Of a stretch of DNA of 64,000 nucleotides, positions 53,901 through 64,000 are shown piece by piece (positions within the stretch are counted from its first letter, which is position 1; each line of letters begins with the position of its first letter). The translations under genes and the position numbers were made by a program. This stretch comes from Hydractinia symbiolongicarpus. Taxonomy: Eukaryota > Cnidaria > Hydrozoa > Anthoathecata > Hydractiniidae. The stretch lies in the NCBI RefSeq assembly GCF_029227915.1, contig NC_079876.1:17048001-17112000 (forward strand), written 5' to 3'. Under the pieces are notes generated by a model, which saw only the letters and a program-made list of their open reading frames with translations, ran no database searches and had not been told where the DNA came from.

Positions 53901-56900
53901 CACATGAAAACAAAAACAAAAAAAAAACACTTCCGGGGCTTTTTCTACAGGTACTACTCGATCACCAATCTAAAAGTTATAGCTGGGAAGTGTACAAATC
54001 TTTTAAAACAATCGGAAAGAAATTTCTAAAGCAATACAAATCAAGCTTATCTTCCACAAGCAACCCAAGAATATATTTTCAAGGCTTGTTTTATTTCTAA
54101 ATACAGCTTAATAACTATTTTCTTTTTTGTTTTTGTTCTTAAATATCGATTTGTTTTTCGATGACCGTCACTTACATCGAAACCACAAATGTAATTACTT
54201 TTTTGTTTTCTATCTAGAAATAATTACTCAACGTATTAAAAAAATAACAAACATGAGATGACGTGCAAATAAATACCAGGCGTTAGATGACGTGTAAATA
54301 TGGCGGAAATAGCTTGTGACGCATGCGATGTTTATTTTTTATGCAACACTATCAAATCATTAAAAATGCAGCAACAACAAAATTTGCTTACTGTATTTTT
54401 AAACCATTTTAACTATATTTTTTTAATATTTCTTTATATATATCTAATAAATCTTTTCGTGTTTTTTCCAATATAAACTTCTCTTCGTTTTATATTGTCT
54501 TTGAAAGTCAACAAAGTGTAAAATTATTCACTGGAATGATTTCTTCAAAGAAAGCAGCTATATAGTAATTTGTCGACAATTTTCTTCTCATTAAAGTTAT
54601 AAACATTTTAATTACTCTATTAAGGACAAGGTTTAATCGCTAATTAAGAGAATGACTTCTTGTTAGTAGAAGAAATAATGAAGCAAGTTTTATTTTTTTT
54701 AGGGGCTTTCGAAAAATTTTTTCGGGCCCCGTTAGCGGGATATCGCCGCTAAGGGGGGGGGGGGGAGAAGTCTGAAGCTTGAAAAAGAAATCCGCTAAGA
54801 ATTGAGAAATTTTAAAAATTTGTTCGTGGCCTGAACATTCTTCATCGTTGGTGAGCATAATTCCTCTTTTCATCAATTCGGATAACTTTATCTACAAAAC
54901 ACGCCCCTGAGCCTTCCAAAAATTTATCCGAATGTGTGTATTTCACAGACGGAAATCCGCTAAAAGAGGGGGGAGGGGGTCTGAATATTAGCGGCGATAT
55001 CCCGCTAACGAAGCCCGAAAAAATTTTTCTAGGGCCCCTTAATGCGAACTATAGTGAGCTGAAAAATATTTTGAATAGGCGAGCCTAAAAAATGTTTGGA
55101 GAAGCGAGAAATAAAGCTATAATCATACATCACCTTAAAATGAAAGCTTATGTTTTATTATTGTTTATTACTTTAAATTACGCGTAAAGAGAAGGCGTTT
55201 GAGATAAAGAGAGCAGTCCGGTGTTAGTCTTCAAGTACCAATAACAATTAGTAAGAAGAGGCTTTGCTATCGTATCTATCAACTATCGATGGTAAAGTAG
55301 TAGCTTACTCCGGGTTGTAACGAATGACAGAGATTTAGGGTTCGATTCCGAAGGGGGGCGTGGCCTAACTTTTGTGATTTAGGCCAAAAATCGCGAAATT
55401 GCGAAATTTTCCTTTTAAATTTTCTTTCTTTAAAATACAGTCACAGTTATTTCCGCTGTTAAAAAATAAATTTTTTTTGAACAGTTACATGAGTTATTAT
55501 CAAGAGAATAAAATTAGTACCTTTAAAGTTAACGCTCCTTTCTCTTGCGAAGCAGTTTTCAGGTCTTCTCCATTCACAGCTAAAATTTGATCTCCATGCG
55601 CGAGCATACCACACGAGTCGGCTACGCTTCCCTTCACCACATCCGAGATGAATACTCCCGTGTCGTTCCTACAATCAAAGCAGTCACAAGATCGACAGCA
55701 AATAAATTATTTTCGTATATTATCATGAGGTAGGAGGGTCACATCAATCTTCTCTTTTTATCGATAATATCCGTAGTAAATCAAACGGACAAAAATTTGA
55801 GGACCGGCGAACCCGTGGATTTTTTTTGCAGGTTATAACAGCTACTGTCTATAATAATATACCGTATTTTGTGTGTTCAGAATAGCTGGTCAAAGTTTTA
55901 TGCGCTCTGCTGAGTAATTCAGTTCTATTGAGGGTTCACTGAATAGGGGTACGGGAAATATGAACGCTGTGGATTCTCCCCTGGAATTCCAACTAATCTC
56001 TATAATAATAGTCGTATCCCGTGGTGTGTTCAAAAAGACACAGCTCTGAGTAAACGCCAGTTCATCTGCTTCATTTATTGAGAAAAAAGATAAAATACAT
56101 ACCTGCCAACGATACTAAGTCCCAGGCCTCCAGACGTCGGTTTTTCAAGTTGTACATTAAAATAATCGAATGCGTCTAAAAAAAAGGAAAACTGAATAAA
56201 CAAATGTAAACTCCCCCTGCAATTACGCCTGCATTCATCAACCTGTAGGTAAGCATTTTTATTTACGTCTACGAAGGAGAACCGTGCATGGAGGCTTGCG
56301 TAAAAAACACACTAAAAATTTGTTCTTTACACTCACAACAATACTCTCAGCTTGTGTACAAGGAACACGAGAGAAAATTTTATTATAAATAAAAAAATAA
56401 AAAATAAAATATGACTACAAAGAGCGGTGAAACTCGATACGTGAAATTAAAATACCGGAATATATAAAAACCTTACGTCAGAGAAAACTCTCTTACAATT
56501 ACAGTAAATCCCGCTGAGAAATAAGACTGAAAAATCACGCATCAAAGAAATCCAACAGCTTCACGCATAGGAAAATGTTCTTACCTTGGTCTTGATAATT
56601 CAAATCACTTCTTAGAAGAACCAATCGCACGACAGGCCCACCACTTTGCAGAGCTTTCACAGCCATCTCGTGTGTAGCTGCTCTCATATCGTAATCGTTC
56701 ACCTAAACACATGCAACTAACAAGATTGAAAAGCGAAAAACGTGAAAAGAAAGATTGCGCTAATGTACCAACTTTTACAAAATGTTTACAACGAAGAGAT
56801 AAAATAATTAAAATCATTGCGAATAATCACGTTCATGCGTCAATTAGCTAATTGTTAGTTAATTATGATCCAATTGGGCTTCTTTTAAGACAAGGATTAG

Positions 56901-59900
56901 CCATGAATTATGGTCAAAAATCTGAATGCGTCAAAGGGACTGTAAGCTTCTTACGCTTTGCATTCTCAGATTATCAGAAAATAAATTCTTTCCCACCACT
57001 TTAACTTACTTTTGTGTGAGCTATTAAGAAATTAAAAAACAGATTATTTCGTCCTCTTTTGCAAGTAAAGAGATCCCACCTTGAGAATTTGATCGCCCGA
57101 CCATAACCTTCCATCGTCGAAAGCTGCACCATCTTTGTAAACTTCATCAATAAAAACATTAAGCTAAAAAATACAAAATAACTCAATGCGTTAGTTAAGA
57201 TTGCTCACACCAGAAGCTGAGCGTTCTATGCGGTTGTATTACGCCATAAGCTGGGCCTTCTACGCCGTTGTATCACGCCATAAGCTGAGCCTTCTACGCC
57301 GTTGTATTAAGCCAGAAGCTGAGCCTTCTACGCCGTTGTATTACGCCAGAAGCTGGGCTTTTTACGGCATTGTATTACGCCAGAAGCTGAGCCTTCTACG
57401 CCTTTGTATTACGCCAGAAGCTGAGCCTTCTACGCCGTTGTATTACGCCAGAAGCTGAGCCTTCTACGCCGTTGTATTACGCCAGAAGCTGAGCCTTCTA
57501 CGCCGTTGTATTACGCCAGAAGCTGAGCCTTCAACGCCGTTGTATTACGCCAGAAGCTGGGATTTTTACGGCATTGTATTACGCCATAAGCTGGGCCTTC
57601 TACACCGTTGTATTACTAATTTAAAAAAGAGAAAAACAACAGAACAGCAATATAACAAACCATTGGCGTGTCCACACCACCCACTACAGATATTCCTAAG
57701 CCTTTGTCTCCTTTGTTGATTTGAATGCTGGTAGGGTTGCCCATTATAATGGGATTCTTCACTGATACCTCTTCCAATTCATTAACTGGGTCAAGAACAC
57801 GAATTGGGGATAGAATTGGGGGAGATATCGAATCTAAAAAAGATGAATATATCCACACGTTTGATATGTCGAAGTCAGTCAGCAGACGATAGTTGGTTAC
57901 AGCGTAACATCAAGTGATCAACGTTTCCCTTGAACTTAAAGCTCGTGTATAAATCTTTTACTTGGCAAATCTTACACCGAACAACTTCTACGTTTACGAT
58001 TTAATTAAAAGTTGGAGCACAAGAGGGACCGAACCTTACCAATACACACAAACAATTTTTTATCGTGTGCCACAAAATACAGCAGCAGATCACATCAACA
58101 CAAAAAATATCCAGTTAAAAAACATTGCTCTTTACCCGCCACACAGGAACAATGTAGTACGCAGTCGTATTACTTCATAAGAAGAAGAAAAAAATTTATC
58201 TAAGAACCTTCGTGTAACTTACGGATGCTATCGACTGTCGTGTTACGTTGCACGTTACTCGCAGAAGAGGTTTCTGCTTCTGCTTCGTTCTCTGAGAGTG
58301 GCACTTCGATTTCTCGCGTGACCTTGAGGACGACCTGTCCCTCGGATGAGCGAATAATACTTACAGCCTAATAACGAAATATGATATGATTACAAATAAA
58401 ATAAATTTTCCTAAGTCCTTTTACTTTAGCAAATGAATTACTCAAAATGAAGTTTCCGCGAAAAATGATAATAGACGTCATTCGCGAAATTTTTACGAAA
58501 TTACCTTTGAAAAATAAAAAACAATTATTTCCGTTCAATATATAATCAATATACATTGTGCTCCAGTGTATCCACCAATTCAAACGCTATTAACTCGAAC
58601 ATCCACAATTCGAACGCCATTAACTCAAACATCCGCTATTTCGAACAAATTTCTTTGCCTCTTGATTTATGAAACTCTATATTGCATCTGCTTTAGGTAA
58701 TTTAAACAATTTTCCGATTCTTTGCGTATCCGAATTAGCGGCACAATGCATACAACTTATTAAACATTGTTCGCATTGCTTATAATTCAAGAGAAAAAAA
58801 AGTGATGGCTCAGGTAAAATTACAAACGTCGAACTCGACCAAACTTATGTATCCCGATTTTCCCCGATTTCTCCCGCTTCAACTATACACCCTTGTTACT
58901 TACTTCAGTTTGTGATTTTCCAAGCAACAGATTATTGTTGATGGAAAGGAGTTGATCTCCAACGCGCAGTCTTCCATCCTAAATAAACTCAACAAATTAT
59001 ATAAACAACAAGAACAAAAAAACTGATATGATCGAACTTAATTCCCTGGTAACCACAGTCAATTAACACAACAGAGAGTTCGGTTCAGATAATTGATGTA
59101 TTTTAAAAACAAAAAAATCTTTTATTCAATTTAAATACGAGTTGGTTCAATAAAACTTTTTCTACAGAATTTAAAAACACGTGTTCTTTCCTGACACAAT
59201 TTTGTGTTACTGAATCCATGCTAACATTGCACAATTAGGACAAATGACAATCTACGCATCCTGACACGAAATAATACGCACACACAAGAATCATAACTTC
59301 GTGTTAAAGTAACACGAAAATATTTGTGTTTGTATTACACGAGATAAATTAGTCTGCACAAAACTAAGCGGTACACGAGTAGATTCTCGGAAAAACTTAT
59401 AAAAACTGCTATGTCAGCAAAACTTACCTTGAACGCCGTTCCACCCTCAGTAACATTGCGTATGAAAATTCCTGTTACGCCGTCTTCAGGTCTACGCCCC
59501 TCACCTATCGCGAAGCCGAGTCCAGCATGACCCTGCAACGAAATATGGAGAAATTTACAACGATTCGACCTGTAGCCGCCGTAAGGAAAAGTAATGAACA
59601 AACGAACACAACAATTAAGCTTGATCCCAAAGTTTCCTTTACTTAAACTACCTCTTGGTTCAATAATTATACACGGATACAAAACAACAATTAAATAAAT
59701 TTCTCTCCCCCTTGTATTATTTTTTAATATTTCCATTTAATTTCCATTAAAGTCACTACACTAGCACAGATAACTGAAAACGACAAGGAGGAGAGTACGT
59801 ATATGGTACTATATGGTATCTTACCTTATTTAACGTGATTTCGTCCTCCTGCGTCACAGTTTTCATTCGGACAACCGGCTGTTTAAAGATTTCGCGAAAC

Positions 59901-62900
59901 TGTGACGTATCATTCGGGCGGCCAAGTACTAGCTTGGCGGTTTTTTCCGCCTTGCGAAGAATGGCGGATGCATCTTGATGTGATAAACCTTGGACTTTTA
60001 CATTATTGACCTAAAAAAAGTAATTAAATGAGATTGGATAATCTCCTCAAAGTAAAAATACAGCATTTTGAGCCATCTTTGTAAAAGCGGATGAAGCGTG
60101 TTGATCGTCCAGAAAGTTTTGACTATGTTAGACAAAGAAATTTAATTCTCAACCTGAATTCTACTGACTCTAAATTACTTTGAAGAAAAAAATAGAAAAT
60201 AAAAACAGAAAAACCATCAAAAATGTAGAAGGGATTAAAGCTTTGCTTTGAATATATTCTTCAGTATCAACTCTAAGAAAAATCCAGGTTAGATGTTATG
60301 AATGTATCTGATTGGAAAAATCATGTTTTAAGCAGATGTAAGTGCAACAAATAGACCTGAAGTGCGTTTTACCTTTTGCGGGTGATGGCCTACTGAAAAA
60401 AGACCAAATTGGAGGAGGATAATTTGTTTGAGATACGACAAAAAGTCTATGATGGTTAACCGTACGACTACATCCTCCTTAAACTTGGTCTGTAAAATGT
60501 CAAAAACAAAATGGTGCTATAAAGTCTTATAAAGATGGTTGTGCTATGAATGGACCGTCGTTGTTAGTTATCTCTTCAAACTTTTTTACGATGAAGATCG
60601 TCTCTCATACTGTAAAACAACTTTTCTAACGGGAAGACATAAAAGAAAAAAAATACCTCTAAGATTTCATCACCAGACTTTATTTGTCCATCTATATGGG
60701 CTGGTCCTCCGGGTTTGACTCCGATGACAAAGATGTGATTCGAGTCAGCTCCCTTTCCACCTGCAATGCTTAGTCCAATTCCTGAATCTCCCTTCGCAAG
60801 CAATACCTCGAACACGTGTCCATCGAAATCGCCGTATTGTTCCAACGTACTGAAAACTTTAAAAAACAAAAGAAAATAGCGTCATTTTTATACATCCGAT
60901 ACTATAAACACAATTAAGATAAAAACTTTAATGTTTTCGTCGAATAGAAAAAGGGATACTGTATTGTCGTTAGAACTACAATGTTAAAAAAACATGTTTG
61001 ACTTTTACACCAAAAAAATCTCCTTTTGCAACGTTAAATTTCAGGTGATTTTAAGACTCAACAAAGACGATAATTGCGTATAAAAAATGACGACATTAAG
61101 GAGTCCAAAGGCGATAATTTAAAATTCTTTGAAATTAAAGAGGGCTGAGGAGGGCTGAGAAGTTTTGGGGTGTGGTCACATTGAACAATTGATTTTTAAC
61201 ACTCAGAATAAATCAACGATGGATGAATAATGACTACAAAAAATTGATGGTGGGATTGACTTTTCGTAATATAATGTGCGACAAAGTCGGTTTTGTACTT
61301 CTCAAAAATTACGATTAGCAAGTAAGTTTTAATGAAAGTTTTAGGAACTTTTAATGTCCTTGGGGATTCCGTCCTAACGCTGGCTTTTCCTCTCCTACGA
61401 CTGTAACTGTTACATTATTGCTAGAGATACGTTACAGCATTGCTCTAACTTGCTTGCCTGCCACACAAGCCGATTAGCTGTTACACATTTTTTTGTTTGC
61501 GAATAACCATACAGTATTTGGGCAACACGAAATAACACGTGAGGGAGAGAGCAGTACCTGACGGATCAATGGTTGCGATGTCAATAGCTGACGACGGGCC
61601 GGATAGTTGGGTTGCAGCTTTTAGTTTCTGGAAAAATAAATGTTAAAAGCCTGTTTGACAATAGGAAACAAGAAATACTTGATCTCAAAAGCGAAGCTTT
61701 ATAACATAAGCCACGTACTGCTACTGGTGCCCCATTTAAAGTAACCTACGTACAATGTTAGATACGTCCTCTTCGCCTGCGAGAGGCACGATGTCGCCAG
61801 GTGACGACAGCTCTCGTAATGGCAAACTACGCACTACAAATCGAACGGGGCCGACGGCTTGGCGTATGGCTATCACTGCTTCCTCGTGGCTTGCGTTCGA
61901 TAAATCCACTCCTCCAACCTAACAGAAATCTCTTCAATACAAAAAACAGCAACGAATCGACGTCAAAAACTAAGGACAGGCTTAAGAATCATTTTCATTC
62001 AATTTTACACATACTCAATCGTTTATTTTATTTCCATTCACCAGTTGCTTCAATCGTTATTAATATTCACTCACAAATTCATTCATAAAATTACACGTAT
62101 ACTTTCTTTCAGTTGAAGCCTTATTCCAGCTCGAATGAATAGCTTACTCGACTAGCAATAAAACATCTATGCACATAGTAAAAAACGAGGCAATAATATT
62201 CGCAGCATCTTCTCCTCTTTTCTTAAAGCAACCCTTTTGAACACATCTTACCTCTAATATCTGATCGCCAGTTTTCAACAAACCACTCTGTCCAGCAGGG
62301 CTTGACTCCAAAACATGTTTAATGAATATCCCATTCAAGCTTTTTTGATCGTTTTCATCTTGACGACCACCAACGATGCTGATACCTAACCCAAACTCTG
62401 GATGTCTTGTGATATCTACCACCCTAGGTTCAGCGGTTACTGACAGCCTGCTTTGTGTCATGTCACTGCTATCTTTGCGAGGAGTGACATCTAAAGTTTT
62501 CGGTTTCGATACTTCTTCCAGGCTCAGTCCTGCTGCAGGTAGGGACGCAGCCGCAGTTTCTTTTAATCGTTGCTCAACCACGGTTGCCGGTAGGTAGGTG
62601 ATGCTACACAAAAGAAACATTGTCACGTTACAAGAAATGCAAAATTTTCCATCTCTACTAAGGTGAGCTAGCCTGAAGGTGATTTGTAGGCCGTGCACTA
62701 CGCAAGCGTAAACCTAGTTTTCGCGGAGTAAATTACAAATCAAATAATTTAAAACTCTCCTGCTAAAAATCATATACATCCAGTTAGAGTGAAATGCTGG
62801 GCGTAGATGAAACCGCCTGTTGTAGTATAAAAATCAGTAATTGCTGTTTTTTCAACATAACCGCCTTCTTGAAATGACTTTATACCAGACTCAACAACGC

Positions 62901-63338
62901 GAGAAAACTTGCGCATCAGAATAATCATTACTTACTACACTTCGTCTTGCATGGCTGCTTTGCGCAATACTGTTCTCGCTTGTTGGATAGTCCCGTTGCG
63001 TAAATTCTCGTCGCCAATACTCACGATGCGATCGTTGATCTGAATGCGGCCGTCTTTTTTGATCGTGCCAGATTCGATGATACCTTTTACTGGACAACCC
63101 TGGCCGTCCGGATCGTTGCCTAGGCTGATACCTGAAATCATACGAAATAGAAAAATAAAATGAAGAGTGTATGAAGAACAAAAGTATTTCCTGTGTAAAA
63201 AAGACACCTGGAGAACACATCAAATAAGACACCATAACAAACCTAAGCCAACAACATCCTTCAAAATACACACAGTTAGGGTACCATCTTTAGATACGTT
63301 ATTTTCGCCGGAAACGACTGAAACTGCTGGCGTGACGT
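50954..63338 (-). CDS. PATJ: PATJ/MPDZ-type multi-PDZ polarity scaffold (5' end outside window)
   Basis: Nineteen minus-strand exons give 999 aa to the stop: 63338-63243, 63131-62936, 62603-62252, 61918-61754, 61627-61558, 60856-60657, 60010-59825, 59532-59428, 58978-58904, 58367-58223, 57833-57661, 57163-57080, 56702-56585, 56175-56103, 55668-55521, 53357-53210, 52443-52244, 52165-51975, 51227-50954. All phases close. Eight PDZ domains are present, with GLGF-type loops reading [59 protein letters not shown] and GLGFSIVGG. The last PDZ ([17 protein letters not shown] ... [12 protein letters not shown], ending KLTVLSST) is the hallmark C-terminus of PATJ and MPDZ. The family organises Crumbs/Pals1 and tight-junction complexes at apical membranes. 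PATJ and MPDZ cannot be separated from this part alone. A 31-nt microexon near 63413-63443 is possible upstream. Confidence 0.9.
54703..55038. mobile_element. PIF/Harbinger-like MITE with TTA target duplication
   Basis: A 336-bp element with inverted repeats of about 55 bp (GTTAGCGGGATATCGCCGCT in both arms; outer ends GGGGCTTTCGAAAAATTTTT and GGGGCCCTAGAAAAATTTTT). TTA lies on both sides (54700-54702 and 55039-55041). The 3-bp TTA duplication and GGG-start TIRs fit the Harbinger group. It lies in a PATJ intron and has no ORF. Confidence 0.8.
55270..55365 (+). repeat. tRNA-derived SINE-like fragment
   Basis: A good RNA polymerase III B box (GGTTCGATTCC at about 55339) is preceded at suitable distance by a degenerate A-box-like segment (GTAGTAGCTTACTCCGGGTT). 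The whole does not fold as a real tRNA because the acceptor arms do not pair. A tRNA-headed SINE remnant is the best reading. Confidence 0.4.
57203..57616. repeat. 34-bp minisatellite in a PATJ intron
   Basis: About 12 tandem units of a 34-bp motif (ATTACGCCAGAAGCTGAGCC, then TTCTACGCCGTTGT). Sequence variants (GCCATAAGCTGGGCC, TTTTTACGGCATTG) are themselves shared by non-adjacent units. The array ends about 45 bp before the PATJ exon at 57661. Confidence 0.95.
58553..58898. mobile_element. Second copy of the GTTCGAGTTA MITE family, opposite orientation
   Basis: It contains repeated AACTCGAACAT and AATTCGAACGCC motifs and the block CTTCAACTATA, which matches in reverse the TATAGTTGAAGCG of the element at 33236-33787. 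The right end abuts the splice donor of the PATJ exon 58904-58978. It is diverged, so the ends are approximate. Confidence 0.5.
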
Positions 63339-64000
63339 CTAAAAAAGAAGGTTAACTAAATCAGTTAGCAAAAGAAGACAAGTAGCCGTGACAAACAGTG
63401 GGGTTACTGACATATTACCTTTGTTGCTTTTACTCGCCCTAAACCCTTTCTCAGGCGTACAATACGGAATACACCAAAACTTCATGAGTGCGTTACACCA
63501 ATTTCATACATAACTCAGCATAGGATAAAATGATTTTTAGTTTAATAATAAAAACTTCATCTGAAGTATTCGCAAGTTTAGACGTAAAAACAACACACGA
63601 CGATAGCAGCTGTTATATTTTTTTCTTTTCCAATCTAATTCGATAGAGGTAAACTTTCGCAAAACAACCAAGCAAAGTGGACTTTAAAAACAAACAGCAA
63701 GGTGGATTTCAAAGTTTAATTATATAATTATATAATCTTGGCGAAGATTAAGTTAAAGCCCCACCCAACTAAATGAAAATTAAAAACAATACCATCAGAA
63801 TTATTTGAGTGTTGGACTAGGCACGGAAGTAAAACGAGATTTACAACGCGTGTCATGAAAAAAAAAATTCCCTATTTTTCCTGCGCATGCTCAGCTAATA
63901 AGGACATACACATCCACTGAAAAAGCTTAAGACATTCCTGCGTTTATAATCTACGTAAAAAGTCTCATGCAGAACAAAAATTCCACTAATTTTTAAAAAA
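63339..64000. other. PATJ upstream intron at the window edge
   Basis: Minus-strand intron sequence leading to exons outside the window. One possible 31-nt microexon (about 63443-63413, KGFRASKSNK, then a GTAATA donor) would supply the G needed by the next exon's first codon, but its acceptor is weak. Otherwise AT-rich with no supported feature. Confidence 0.4.

Noticed and set aside
53600-54100. 166-aa plus-strand ORF in a PATJ intron
   Set aside because: Lys/Asn/Tyr-rich, AT-driven composition, no domain or splice context; chance ORF in AT-rich DNA is more likely, though it is long enough to mention.
55270-55365. Possible functional tRNA gene
   Set aside because: The B box is good, but the A box is degenerate and acceptor and anticodon stems do not pair; kept only as a SINE-like remnant.
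63413-63443. PATJ microexon KGFRASKSNK
   Set aside because: Phase fits the next exon, but the acceptor lacks a pyrimidine tract; left out of the gene model.

Overview
The window is eukaryotic, AT-rich and intron-dense (GT..AG introns, often 0.3-2 kb). Its gene content (RCHY1, METTL22, ALKBH7, a PATJ/MPDZ-type scaffold, a secreted LamG + sea-urchin-egg-lectin protein) is that of an animal. The SUEL lectins, the compact genes and the kinds of transposon point to a marine invertebrate, most likely a cnidarian. Species-level assignment is inference.

Layout. 1-5017 is a wreck of tyrosine-recombinase (DIRS/Ngaro-type) retroelements. Two fragments lie head to head, and both are broken by copies of one TA-flanked, 37-bp-TIR non-autonomous DNA transposon. 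The right-hand retroelement keeps its 3' split direct repeats (B1-A2-B2). 5047-5862 (-) holds three exons of an SREK1-like splicing factor without its first RRM. 6777-13548 (+) is a complete 10-exon RCHY1/Pirh2 ubiquitin ligase (305 aa in frame). Its intron 7 carries a 2.8-kb pogo/Tigger-like transposon with an intact DDE transposase and a divergently oriented second ORF encoding a HIRAN-like protein. A 21-bp minisatellite follows RCHY1.

15149-32037 (+) is a 14-exon gene for a secreted protein of about 2,450 aa. It has a signal peptide, a LamG-like domain, an orphan domain, a 1,200-residue Thr/Ser/Pro mucin region in one exon, three more LamG-like domains and two SUEL lectin domains. One SUEL domain is a phase 1-1 exon placed inside a LamG fold. 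An intronless METTL22-like methyltransferase sits in the first intron on the same strand.

35078-37106 (+) is a 5-exon ALKBH7 dioxygenase (234 aa). 37524-49134 (+) is a 22-exon secretory-pathway protein of the thioredoxin fold (920 aa, one CxxC). 50954-63338 (-) is the 3' part (19 exons, 999 aa, eight PDZ domains) of a PATJ/MPDZ polarity scaffold whose 5' end lies beyond the window. Its introns hold a Harbinger-like MITE, a tRNA-like SINE fragment, a 34-bp minisatellite and a second copy of a MITE family also seen near 33.2-33.8 kb.

The genes are not an operon or pathway cluster. All exon models were built by reading splice sites and checking that reading phase closes. Every complete gene closes in frame. 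The strongest candidate for something undescribed is the two-gene pogo-like transposon with its HIRAN-like accessory ORF; next is the LamG gene with its exon-shuffled lectin insertion.
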